Under the pieces are notes generated by a model. The model saw only the letters and a list, made by a program, of their open reading frames with translations. It did not search any database and had not been told where the DNA came from. This document shows positions 1 through 7,485 of a stretch of DNA of 56,413 nucleotides, piece after piece. The stretch comes from Acidobacteriota bacterium (GTDB lineage Bacteria; Acidobacteriota; Vicinamibacteria; Vicinamibacterales; 2-12-FULL-66-21), in contig QHWT01000100.1 of NCBI GenBank assembly GCA_003222675.1, positions 3,034 through 59,446 of the forward strand. The letters run 5' to 3'. Within the stretch, counting starts at the first letter, position 1, and every line of letters starts with the position of its first letter. A program made the position numbers and the translations under genes.

Positions 1-300
1 CTGCCTGACGCGCCGACTGACGACATGACGATCAGTCCCGATCCGATAGCGGCGCTCGCGCGCGAGCGGCAGATCGCGGCCTTGCGACAGGCGCTTCGCG
101 CGCTGCCGGTCGCGTACCGGGAGGCAGTCGTACTGTGCGATCTGCAGGAGCTGACGTACGCGGATGCGGCCGCCGCGTTGGGATGTGCGCTTGGAACCGT
201 GCGGTCGCGGCTGCATCGCGGCCGTGCGATGCTCGGATCGCGGCTGCGAGGCGAGCAGCGATCGTTCGCGCGATGGCCCGCGTGTGATTGGATCTTATGA
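1..300 (+). CDS. ECF-type RNA polymerase sigma factor, C-terminal part
   Basis: The frame is open from the first base, so the N-terminus lies outside the window. The visible 99 residues contain sigma region 4: an LP-V-REAVVL-like helix, then the helix-turn-helix TYADAAAALGCALGTVRSRL followed by HRGRAML, the standard ECF -35-recognition motif. Regions 2 and 3 are not visible. Its TGA overlaps the ATG of the next gene (ATGA), implying translational coupling with a membrane partner, the usual sigma/anti-sigma layout. The ECF subgroup cannot be assigned from this fragment. Confidence 0.88.
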   Translation: MPDAPTDDMTISPDPIAALARERQIAALRQALRALPVAYREAVVLCDLQELTYADAAAALGCALGTVRSRLHRGRAMLGSRLRGEQRSFARWPACDWIL

Positions 301-773
301 CGTACCGCCACCAGGAACCGATCGATCACGATCTCCTCGTTGCGCTGCATCGGCTTGCGCACGAGACCGTCGTGCCGCCGCCGGACCCCTCGAGGGAAGC
401 CGCGCTGCTGGCGGCATTCGATGCGGCGCGATCGCAATGTCGCCACTCGTGGGCCGGCTACTGGTGGATGGCGGCGCTCACAACTGCCGCCGCGCTGCTC
501 ATCGCGGTCGTTATCGGCCCGGGCACGGAGCAACCCGGGAACGCAGGGCTCCTGGCGTCGCATCCCGTTACCGTCAGCGAGTTCGTGCCGTGGCCCGGCG
601 CGCACGAACTGCCGCCGCTCGAGAGCGGAGAACTATTGCGGGTCGATCTGCCGGTGTCGATGCTGCCGGCGCTCGGCATGATGCCTCCCGCAATACACGG
701 CACATCGGTGAAGGCCGATCTGATCGTCGGCCAGGACGGCCTCACGCGGGCCGTCCGCCTGGTGAGCGATTAA
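297..773 (+). CDS. Single-pass membrane protein, probable anti-sigma-like partner
   Basis: 158 residues. ATG 297 overlaps the sigma-factor stop and is preferred over a TTG three codons upstream. There is a roughly 55-residue cytoplasmic N-terminus, one hydrophobic segment (WWMAALTTAAALLIAVVIG, about residues 56-74), and a periplasmic domain with a beta-like C-terminus ending in DGLTRAVRLVSD. No H-x3-C-x2-C zinc anti-sigma motif is seen, so the anti-sigma role is inferred from position, ATGA coupling and topology. It may act with the secreted protein at 886-1776 as an envelope-sensing unit. Confidence 0.6.
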   Translation: MTYRHQEPIDHDLLVALHRLAHETVVPPPDPSREAALLAAFDAARSQCRHSWAGYWWMAALTTAAALLIAVVIGPGTEQPGNAGLLASHPVTVSEFVPWPGAHELPPLESGELLRVDLPVSMLPALGMMPPAIHGTSVKADLIVGQDGLTRAVRLVSD

Positions 774-808
774 TCGTCCCGTGGCTGTCCGCAATCAATT
801 GGCCCGAC

Positions 809-863
809 CTTCCGCTTTCGCGCGACGCGCTTCGGCGTGACGCGCCGGACGGAGGCGGTCGAG
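809..863 (+). repeat. Inverted GC-rich intergenic repeat, 'CTTCCGC-TTCG-GGCGGAGG' type
   Basis: The spacer contains CTTCCGCTTTCGCG, then ACGCGCTTCGGCGTGACGCG and CGGAGGCGGTC. The same order of blocks recurs at 47987-48090 (CTTCCGCCTTCGCG, GACGCGCTTCGGCG, GGCGGAGGCGGTC). It can fold into a GC-rich hairpin with the two ends paired. No protein is encoded here. Confidence 0.55.
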
Positions 864-885
864 TTGAGCGCGCTAGGAGTTGAAT

Positions 886-1776
886 ATGCGTAAGTTGATG
901 TTGATAGGCATCGGGATTCTTTCCGCAACGGCCGCGCACGCGCAGAACCCCGACGAGCTCGCGCAGCATCAGACGGCGGAACGCAAGGCCATGGCCGGGC
1001 GGCAGGCCGCAATCGAATTCAAGGTGGCGATGACCGAGCGCGTGCCGCTCGAGAAAAGCGTCAAGGGCGTCCCGTATTCAGCCGAGATCGTCACCGAGAT
1101 GAATCAGACCCTCGCCGACGGGAACCGCATTTCTCGGCGCACGACCGGCCGCGTGTATCGCGACGGCGAGGGACGGATCCGTCGCGAGGAAGATCGCCAG
1201 AACGGGACCGTCGCGATTTCCATCGTCGACGGCGTCGCCGGCGCCTCGTATCGTCTGGAGCCGGAGACCCGCATCGCGTGGAAGACCAGCTCCGAGGCGA
1301 CCACTGCAATCATGAAGGAGGTTGAAGCGAAGCGCCGCGACGAACAGCACAGGATGGAGGCTGAACGCGCCGCGGAGCGCTCAGCGCCGGCCGGCGGAGA
1401 GGTTCATGCGCGGACCGCGGCGCCGCCATTACCGCCGCCGCCTCCGCCTCCGGGCGAGGCGGATATCCGCAATGCGGGCGTGCTCGAGCGCAAGACAATG
1501 GAAGGGATCGTCGTCGAAGGCCGGAAGAACACGAGTACGATTCCAGCGGGGCAGATCGGCAACGAGCAGCCGATCACGATCACGTCAGAAGAATGGCGTT
1601 CACCCGATCTCAACGTTCTGGTGATGACGCATCATACGGATCCGCGCATGGGCGAATCGAGCTACCGACTCACGAACATCGTCCGTGGTGAACCCGATCC
1701 GTCACTGTTTCAGGTGCCGGCCGGCTACACGATCAAAGAGACCGGCATCCGGCGCGAGTTCCAGAAGGAACAGTGA
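886..1776 (+). CDS. Secreted proline-rich protein of unknown function
   Basis: About 296 residues from ATG 886, which has AGGAG at 875-879; an in-frame TTG at 880 sits too close to that site. The N-terminus MRKLMLIGIGILSATAAHAQ is a classical signal peptide with an AHAQ-type cleavage site. Mature sequence: a beta-like domain (about 25-140), a charged helical stretch (KEVEAKRRDEQHRMEAERAAE), a proline run (PPLPPPPPPPG) and a second domain ending in a PDPSLFQVPAGYTIKE motif. Such tails are common in secreted proteins beside ECF sigma factors in Acidobacteriota (recollection, not searched). Function unknown; possibly the output or sensor of the upstream pair. Confidence 0.75.
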   Translation: MRKLMLIGIGILSATAAHAQNPDELAQHQTAERKAMAGRQAAIEFKVAMTERVPLEKSVKGVPYSAEIVTEMNQTLADGNRISRRTTGRVYRDGEGRIRREEDRQNGTVAISIVDGVAGASYRLEPETRIAWKTSSEATTAIMKEVEAKRRDEQHRMEAERAAERSAPAGGEVHARTAAPPLPPPPPPPGEADIRNAGVLERKTMEGIVVEGRKNTSTIPAGQIGNEQPITITSEEWRSPDLNVLVMTHHTDPRMGESSYRLTNIVRGEPDPSLFQVPAGYTIKETGIRREFQKEQ

Positions 1777-1784
1777 TCCCGGAC

Positions 1785-1804
1785 CTTCCGCCTGAAGGCG
1801 GAAG
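1785..1804 (+). repeat. Short hairpin CTTCCGCCT/AGGCGGAAG
   Basis: A 9-bp perfect inverted repeat (1785-1793 with 1796-1804) just after the stop of the secreted protein. It uses the CTTCCGCC word seen again near 45510-45620 and 47987-48090, so it belongs to the window-wide repeat vocabulary. It sits immediately before a stronger hairpin at 1821-1853. Confidence 0.6.
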
Positions 1805-1820
1805 CCGCATGATGAAGTGA

Positions 1821-1853
1821 ACGGAAAACGGCCCGAATGGGGCCGTTTTCCGT
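1821..1853 (+). terminator. Strong intrinsic terminator-like hairpin
   Basis: A perfect 14-bp stem (1821-1834 with 1840-1853, ACGGAAAACGGCCC arm) with a 5-nt loop. The A-rich and T-rich outer stem makes it suitable in both directions. It closes the sigma-factor cluster and precedes mgtE. Confidence 0.8.
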
Positions 1854-1894
1854 TTCATGCGGCCATGCGCTCCGTGTTAAATTGAGCGGATCTC

Positions 1895-3265
1895 ATGGCC
1901 CAGCGCAAGATTGACGTCGTCCTTGATTCCGTCAGGCGCCTGATTCGACTCGGCGCGACGGCGAATCTCGTCAATCTGCTCCAGAAACAGCATCCCGCCG
2001 ACCTTGCGCAGGTTTTTTCCGAGCTCAATGAGAAGGAGCGCGCGACCTCCTTCTCCCTGCTCGTCGAGCGCAACAGCAAGCTCGCGATGGAGGCGCTCTC
2101 CGAGCTCGGGCCCGAGGCAGGCGCCGCGCTGCTCCGGGATCGATCCGCTGAGGAGATCGCGCGCCTCCTCCACGAACTGCCCTCGGACGATGCCGCCGCG
2201 ATTGTCGATTACCTGCCGCAAGAACTGCGCGCATCGGTCCTCGAGCTGATCGAGAAGCGCCCGGGCGACGAAGTCGGCGAGCTCCTCGAGTACGAAGAGC
2301 AGACGGCCGGCCGCATCATGAACCCGAAAGTCTTCGCGCTTTCGGAAGACATGACGGTCGGCGAGTCGATTACGGCGCTCCAGGGATCACGCGACGTCGA
2401 GATGGTGTTCTACCTCTACGTCGTTGACGCCCGCCGTCATCTCGTGGGCGTCGCCTCCCTGCGGCGCTTGCTTCTCGTGCCGCCGTCGACGCCGCTGAAG
2501 CGGATCATGACGACGGATCTGATCAGCGTCCGCGCGGATACAGACCAGGAAGAAGTTGCGCGCCAGGTCGCGTCGTACAACCTCCTCGCGATTCCCGTCG
2601 TCGACGAAGAGAACAAGCTCGTTGGCGTGATCACGGTTGACGACGTGATCGATGTCATCAAGGACGAAGCGACCGAGGACGTCTATCGTCTCGCAGGTGT
2701 CGCGGGTGACGACCGTGTGTTCTCCACCGCCAGCGAGTCGCTGCGCAAGCGCGTGCCGTGGCTCGAGGTCAACCTCGTGACGGCATTCATCGCGGCGTCG
2801 GTCGTCGCGCTGTTCGAGCGACGCATCCAGCAGGCGCCGGCGCTCGCGGTGTTCATGCCCGTCGTTGCGGGCATGGGGGGAAACGCCGCCACGCAGACGC
2901 TGACGGTCATCGTGCGCGGTATCGCGCTGGGCGAGCTGACGTGGGCGAACACCCGAAAGGCGCTGTTCAAGGAAGCCGTGGTCGGTCTCGGCAACGGGAT
3001 CGCCTGCGGAATCATCGGTGCGCTCGTCGTATGGGCATGGAAGGGGAACCTGTGGCTGGGCCTCATTCTCGGCGCGGCGATGATCATCAACATGTTCGTG
3101 GCCGCGACGGCGGGCACCCTGATCCCGCTCTCGCTCCGGGCGTTGAAGATCGATCCGGCGCTCGCCTCGTCGGTTTTCATCACGACGCTCACCGACGTGT
3201 TCGGGTTCGCGTCGTTCCTCGGGCTCGGCACGTTGTTCCTGAGGCTCCTGCAGGGGACAGGGTAG
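1895..3265 (+). CDS. mgtE: Magnesium transporter MgtE
   Basis: 456 residues, normal for MgtE. An N-terminal superhelical MgtE_N domain (about 10-130; ADLAQVFSELNEKER, EEIARLLHELPSDDAA) is followed by two CBS modules (about 140-255; YEEQTAGRIMNPKVFALSED, LVGVITVDDVIDVI) and a five-helix pore region (about 285-455; VFMPVVAGMGGNAATQTLTV is the conserved pore-lining segment). This is a Mg2+-gated inner-membrane channel in which the CBS/N domains sense cytosolic Mg2+. ATG 1895 follows the terminator. No M-box riboswitch is visible in the short leader. A second Mg2+/Co2+ channel, corA, lies at 10290. Confidence 0.95.
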   Translation: MAQRKIDVVLDSVRRLIRLGATANLVNLLQKQHPADLAQVFSELNEKERATSFSLLVERNSKLAMEALSELGPEAGAALLRDRSAEEIARLLHELPSDDAAAIVDYLPQELRASVLELIEKRPGDEVGELLEYEEQTAGRIMNPKVFALSEDMTVGESITALQGSRDVEMVFYLYVVDARRHLVGVASLRRLLLVPPSTPLKRIMTTDLISVRADTDQEEVARQVASYNLLAIPVVDEENKLVGVITVDDVIDVIKDEATEDVYRLAGVAGDDRVFSTASESLRKRVPWLEVNLVTAFIAASVVALFERRIQQAPALAVFMPVVAGMGGNAATQTLTVIVRGIALGELTWANTRKALFKEAVVGLGNGIACGIIGALVVWAWKGNLWLGLILGAAMIINMFVAATAGTLIPLSLRALKIDPALASSVFITTLTDVFGFASFLGLGTLFLRLLQGTG

Positions 3266-3281
3266 AATAAATGGTCATCCC

Positions 3282-4076
3282 ATGCCGGTTTACACCTCCG
3301 ATGCGTTGATCCTGCGCACGTACAAGCTCGGTGAGGCGGACCGGATCGTCGTGTTCCTCACGAGGGACCGCGGCAAGAAGCGAGGGGTGGCGAAGGGAGC
3401 GCGGCGCGCGCGTTCGAGATTCATCGGAACGCTCGAGCCGTTGACGCGCGCCGGCGTCGCGTATTACGAACGCGAGTTGCGCGACCTCGTGCGGATCAAT
3501 TACGTGGAACCACAGAGCAGCCCGCTCGCGGCAATTGGACGCGTCCACTCGGACGCAGCTGCTCTGGGACACTCGGCGTACTTCGCCGAACTGATCGACG
3601 AGTGGGCTCCGGAAGCCCATGCGGACGAGCGACTCTATCGCCTTGGCGCCTCGGTGATTGATGCGCTGGCGGGAGGCGCACCGGTGCCGCGTCTTGCGCG
3701 GTATTTCGAGTTCTGGCTGCTGCGGCTGCAGGGTGTGTATCCCCAGTTGTCGAGCTGTCCCGGCTGTGGTGGCGCGTTCGATGGCGGCGCCGTCATGCCA
3801 CCGAGAGATTCGCACTACCTTTGCCGCCGCTGTGTGCCGGCCGGCGGAGGCACGACGTTGTCGATCGATGCGTTGAGGTTCTTGCGGAGCGCGGCAGCAT
3901 CGGCGCCTGAGGCGCTCGAGAGCGTGTCGCTCGACGCGGCGGCCGGGCGCGAACTGGAAACCGCGCACCGGCGCCTGATCCAGGTGCACCTCGAAAAGGA
4001 ACTCAAATCCGCACGCGTCCTCCGCGAAATCAACCACGGATTACACGGATCATACGGATCACACGGATCGGCATGA
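3282..4076 (+). CDS. recO: DNA repair protein RecO
   Basis: 264 residues. An N-terminal OB-fold (VYTSDALILRTYKLGEADRI, GTLEPLTRAGVAYYERE) is followed by a helical domain and a four-cysteine zinc site (C159, C162, C181, C184). RecO binds SSB-coated DNA and loads RecA with RecR at gaps. The last dozen residues (HGLHGSYGSHGSA) are not RecO-like: they are translated from the start of an intergenic CACGGAT repeat array (4034-4152), so the repeat has supplied the C-terminal tail and stop codon. Only 16 bp separates it from mgtE. Confidence 0.93.
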   Translation: MPVYTSDALILRTYKLGEADRIVVFLTRDRGKKRGVAKGARRARSRFIGTLEPLTRAGVAYYERELRDLVRINYVEPQSSPLAAIGRVHSDAAALGHSAYFAELIDEWAPEAHADERLYRLGASVIDALAGGAPVPRLARYFEFWLLRLQGVYPQLSSCPGCGGAFDGGAVMPPRDSHYLCRRCVPAGGGTTLSIDALRFLRSAAASAPEALESVSLDAAAGRELETAHRRLIQVHLEKELKSARVLREINHGLHGSYGSHGSA

Positions 4077-4152
4077 GCCACGGATCACACGGATCACACG
4101 GATCACACGGATCGGCATGAGCCACGGATCACACGGATCACACGGATCGCGA
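4034..4152 (+). repeat. Tandem CACGGAT(CA) word array
   Basis: About ten imperfect copies of ACGGATCAC with interruptions, including a larger duplicated block CGGCATGAGCCACGGATC. It begins inside the recO reading frame and runs into the spacer before glyQ. The word reappears near the kynurenine-pathway gene (CACGAATCACACGGATCC about 48884-48899). Confidence 0.9.
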
Positions 4153-4178
4153 TCCGCGCGCGATTCGCACAGTCGGAG

Positions 4179-4242
4179 CTCCGGACCTCGCACCTCGGAC
4201 CTCGGACCTCGCGACCCCGCTCGGACCTCGGACCTCGGGCGT
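4179..4242 (+). repeat. Tandem GGACCTC(G) word array
   Basis: Seven or eight copies of GGACCTCG or GCACCTCG with one GCGACCCCGCTC interruption, directly before the glyQ start. The same GGACCTCG word dominates the spacer before deoC (45497-45671). No Shine-Dalgarno sequence remains between the repeat and the glyQ ATG. Confidence 0.85.
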
Positions 4243-4259
4243 GTCGACGTCATCGCTTA

Positions 4260-5156
4260 ATGGTCACGCTGCAGCAACTGATTTTCAAACTGTCGGAGTT
4301 CTGGGCCTCGCGAGGCTGCCTCCTCCAGCAGCCTCTCGACATCGAGATGGGCGCGGGGACGATGCATCCCGAGACCTTCCTGCGCGTGCTGGGACCCGAC
4401 CCGTGGAGCGTCGCCTACGTTCAGCCGTCGCGGCGGCCCGCCGACGGGCGTTTCGGCGAGAACCCCAATCGTCTTTTCAAGCACCAGCAGTTCCAAGTCA
4501 TCCTCAAGCCGGCGCCGGACGAAGTGCAGCAGTTGTATCTCCAGAGCCTCGAGGCCTGCGGGATCGATCTCCGCGCGCACGACGTGCGGTTCGAAGAAGA
4601 CAATTGGGAGTCGCCCACGCTGGGTGCATGGGGGATCGGCTGGCAGGTCCTGTTCGATGGGCAGGAAATCACGCAGTTCACCTACTTCCAACAGGCCGGC
4701 GGGATCGACCTCTCCCCGATCTCCGTGGAACTGACCTACGGCCTCGAGCGCTTTGCGATGGCGCTGCAGGATGTCGACAATGTATTCGATCTCGAATGGA
4801 CGGCAGGGGTGAAGTACCGCGACGTGCGACACCGCGATGAGGTGGAGCAGTCGAAATACGCGTTCGGCCAGATCGACATGCCTGCGGCGGAGCTGCATCG
4901 CATCCATCGTGAATTGTTCGAGCAGTACTACCTGCTCTCGCAGACGCTTCTTCGATCCGATCTCGCGCTGCCGGCGCTCGATTACTGCTTGAAGTGCTCG
5001 CACATGTTCAATCTGCTCGATGCGAGCGGCGGCATCGGCGTGACCGAGCGCACCGCGTACATCCTGCGGGTGCGGCAGCTGGCGGTGGCAATCGCGAAGA
5101 AATGGGCGGGCGTGGAGGACACCGAGAAGAAGGAGAAGGCGGAGCAGACGAAGTGA
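4260..5156 (+). CDS. glyQ: Glycyl-tRNA synthetase alpha subunit
   Basis: 298 residues, the standard alpha-subunit length. It opens with [20 protein letters not shown] and contains the class II motifs of the alpha subunit ([78 protein letters not shown]). It forms an alpha2beta2 enzyme with GlyS, encoded next, to charge tRNA-Gly. The start codon abuts a GGACCTC repeat and has no clear ribosome-binding site. The C-terminus is a charged tail ([14 protein letters not shown]). Confidence 0.97.
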   Translation: MVTLQQLIFKLSEFWASRGCLLQQPLDIEMGAGTMHPETFLRVLGPDPWSVAYVQPSRRPADGRFGENPNRLFKHQQFQVILKPAPDEVQQLYLQSLEACGIDLRAHDVRFEEDNWESPTLGAWGIGWQVLFDGQEITQFTYFQQAGGIDLSPISVELTYGLERFAMALQDVDNVFDLEWTAGVKYRDVRHRDEVEQSKYAFGQIDMPAAELHRIHRELFEQYYLLSQTLLRSDLALPALDYCLKCSHMFNLLDASGGIGVTERTAYILRVRQLAVAIAKKWAGVEDTEKKEKAEQTK

Positions 5157-5160
5157 TCTA

Positions 5161-5276
5161 CTCAGAGGGCACGGAGGCCACCGAGCAACAAAACTAAAAC
5201 GCTAATCAAGTTCAAAATTATTGTTCTCCGTGCCCTCTGTGGCCTCTGAGTGAAGATAACCGTGCCCTCTGGCTGA
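5161..5276 (+). repeat. Inverted CAGAGGGCACGGAG / CTCCGTGCCCTCTG word repeat
   Basis: The glyQ-glyS spacer holds a 14-bp perfect inverted repeat (5163-5176 with 5226-5239), with flanking half-matches GGCCACCGAG and GTGGCCTCTGAG, and a third partial copy CGTGCCCTCTGG at 5261-5272. The loop is unusually AT-rich for this genome. It lies inside a two-gene unit, so full termination here would separate two subunits of one enzyme. Confidence 0.85.
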
Positions 5277-5279
5277 AAC

Positions 5280-7475
5280 ATGGACCGTGAGCTCCTGATA
5301 GAAATCGGCGTCGAAGAGCTTCCCGCCGCGTGGCTGCCTGGCTTGACCAAACAGCTGGCGGAAAAGCTCGAGGCACGCCTGCGCGAGCTGCGTATGGTGC
5401 CCGACGTGCCGGTCGAGAGTTACAGCACGCCGCGTCGTCTGACAGGCGTCGTCGGCCGCATGCCGGAGCGACAGGAAGATCTCGACGAGGCGATCACCGG
5501 ACCGCCCGTGTCTGCTGCGTTCAATGCAGCGGGGGAGCCGACACCCGCCGCGCTCGGCTTCGCGAAAAAACAGGGAGTGGCGTTCGACGCGTTGGAGCGG
5601 ATCGAGACGCCAAAAGGCACGTATCTCGTTGCGCGCCGGCGCCAGCGGGGGAAGAGCGCGGTCGACGCATTGCCAGACCTTCTGACCGGCCTGCTGCGCG
5701 ACATGGCATTTCCAAAGCAGATGCACTGGGACGCGATGCTCGAAGATGGGCGAGGCGAGCTCGTCTTCGGCCGGCCCATCCGGTGGCTGTTGTTCTTGTA
5801 CGGCGGCCGCGTGGTGCCGTATACGATCGGGCGGATGTCGAACGCGGCCGGCCCGCTGGTGCAGGAAGTCACGACCGGCGCGTTCACGTATGGTCATCGC
5901 TTCCTCGCGACGAGCGGTCGCGCAGGACGATCGATCAAGGTCCGGACGTTCGACGACTACCGGGCGCGCCTGGGCGAGCACTTCGTGATCCTCGAACACT
6001 CCGAGCGGCGCGATCGGATCGCGCGCGAGCTCGAGCTGAAGGCGCGCAAGCTCGGGGGCCGCGTGGCGCTCCGCGAGCATGCCGGGCTCGTGGACGAAGT
6101 TGCCGATCTCGTGGAATACCCCGGCGTCGTCGCAGGCTTCTTCGAGCGTTCCTTCCTCGAGCTGCCGCATGAAGTGCTGACGACCACGCTCGTGCATCAT
6201 CAGCACTATTTCCCCGTCCTCGCGGAGCATGGCGAGCTGAAAGAAGCCTTTCTCGCCGTCGTCAATACCTCTCCGGCCGAGGAGCGGCCTATCGCGAAGA
6301 ACGCCGAACGCGTCGTCACGGCGCGGCTGCGCGATGCGCGGTTTTTCTGGGAAGCGGATCGCCGCACGAAGCTGGAGTCTCGCCTCGATCGGCTGCACAC
6401 GATCGTCTTTCACAAGAAGCTTGGCAGCTACCGCGACAAAGCGGAGCGGATCGAGAAGCTCGCACGCTGGATCACGGAACAGGCGTTCGGGAACCCGGCC
6501 GAAGCGGATAACGCCGCGAAAGCCGCGCGGCTCGCGAAGGCGGATCTCACCACGGACATGGTGTTCGAGTTCACCGAGCTGCAGGGAACGATGGGCGGTA
6601 TTTACGCGCGCGAAGAGGGGCTGCCCGAGCAGGTGTGGAAGGCGATCTACTACCAGTACTTGCCTATCGGCGTGGAAGCCGATGCGCCGCCGACGAAGGC
6701 GCAGCTCGGCCCCGCCGCGGTGACGTGGGCGGCAGTGTCGCTCGCGGACAAGCTGGATAGCGTGACGTCGTTGATGAAGGCCGGCGAGCGGGCCACAGGA
6801 TCGCGCGATCCATTTGGCCTCCGACGACAAATGCAGGGCATCGTGAAGACGCTCATGGATCTGCCGGAGCTCACCGGCGTTGATCATGAAATCGCGCTCA
6901 CAGCGCTCGTCGATCGCGCCGATCCGAAGATGGTCGGCGCGCCTGACGGCTGGGATTCCGCTGCCGTGGTTGCCTTTGGCCACGATCGCATCCGATACGC
7001 GCTGGAGCAGCGCGGATTTCCGCTCGGCGTGATCCGCAGCGCCGTCTCGGGTCACAGCGCCGACAATCCATTGCGCGCGCGTCGGATCGCTGAAGCCCTC
7101 AAGGCGCTCGAGGGCTCGGAAGATCTTCGCGCGCTCGCGGTGTTGTTCAAGCGCGTGAAGAACATTGCCCGCGAACTCAAGGGAGACGCGACGCTCGATC
7201 GCGCGGCGCTGGCCGAGCCGGCGGAACGGGCGTTGTTGGACGAGCTCGACGCGCGACGGCCGCGCGTGACCGCGGCCGCGGGTGCCTCGGATTATCGACG
7301 CGCCTTTGCCGAGATTGCAGGGTTGCGAGCGGCGATCGATCGTTTCTTCACGGAGGTGTTCGTGATGGCGGAGGACGCGCGCCTCAGGACCGCGCGTCTC
7401 GCGCTCATGGCCGACCTCCGCGATCTGGTTCTGAATCTGGCAGATATTTCGGAAATCGTTCCGCAAACGGAGTAA
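5280..7475 (+). CDS. glyS: Glycyl-tRNA synthetase beta subunit
   Basis: 731 residues. It starts RELLIEIGVEELPAAWL, the hallmark N-terminus of GlyS. Core beta-subunit motifs follow (PKQMHWD, FGRPIRWLLFLYGG, GHRFLA, FLELPHEVLTTTLVHHQHYF, KSGERATGSRDPFGLRRQ-like segment) and a C-terminal anticodon-binding (DALR-like) helical domain ending in RDLVLNLADISEIVPQ. It pairs with GlyQ. ATG 5280 directly follows the CTCTGGCTGA repeat remnant. Confidence 0.97.
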   Translation: MDRELLIEIGVEELPAAWLPGLTKQLAEKLEARLRELRMVPDVPVESYSTPRRLTGVVGRMPERQEDLDEAITGPPVSAAFNAAGEPTPAALGFAKKQGVAFDALERIETPKGTYLVARRRQRGKSAVDALPDLLTGLLRDMAFPKQMHWDAMLEDGRGELVFGRPIRWLLFLYGGRVVPYTIGRMSNAAGPLVQEVTTGAFTYGHRFLATSGRAGRSIKVRTFDDYRARLGEHFVILEHSERRDRIARELELKARKLGGRVALREHAGLVDEVADLVEYPGVVAGFFERSFLELPHEVLTTTLVHHQHYFPVLAEHGELKEAFLAVVNTSPAEERPIAKNAERVVTARLRDARFFWEADRRTKLESRLDRLHTIVFHKKLGSYRDKAERIEKLARWITEQAFGNPAEADNAAKAARLAKADLTTDMVFEFTELQGTMGGIYAREEGLPEQVWKAIYYQYLPIGVEADAPPTKAQLGPAAVTWAAVSLADKLDSVTSLMKAGERATGSRDPFGLRRQMQGIVKTLMDLPELTGVDHEIALTALVDRADPKMVGAPDGWDSAAVVAFGHDRIRYALEQRGFPLGVIRSAVSGHSADNPLRARRIAEALKALEGSEDLRALAVLFKRVKNIARELKGDATLDRAALAEPAERALLDELDARRPRVTAAAGASDYRRAFAEIAGLRAAIDRFFTEVFVMAEDARLRTARLALMADLRDLVLNLADISEIVPQTE

Positions 7476-7485
7476 ACGACAAGCA

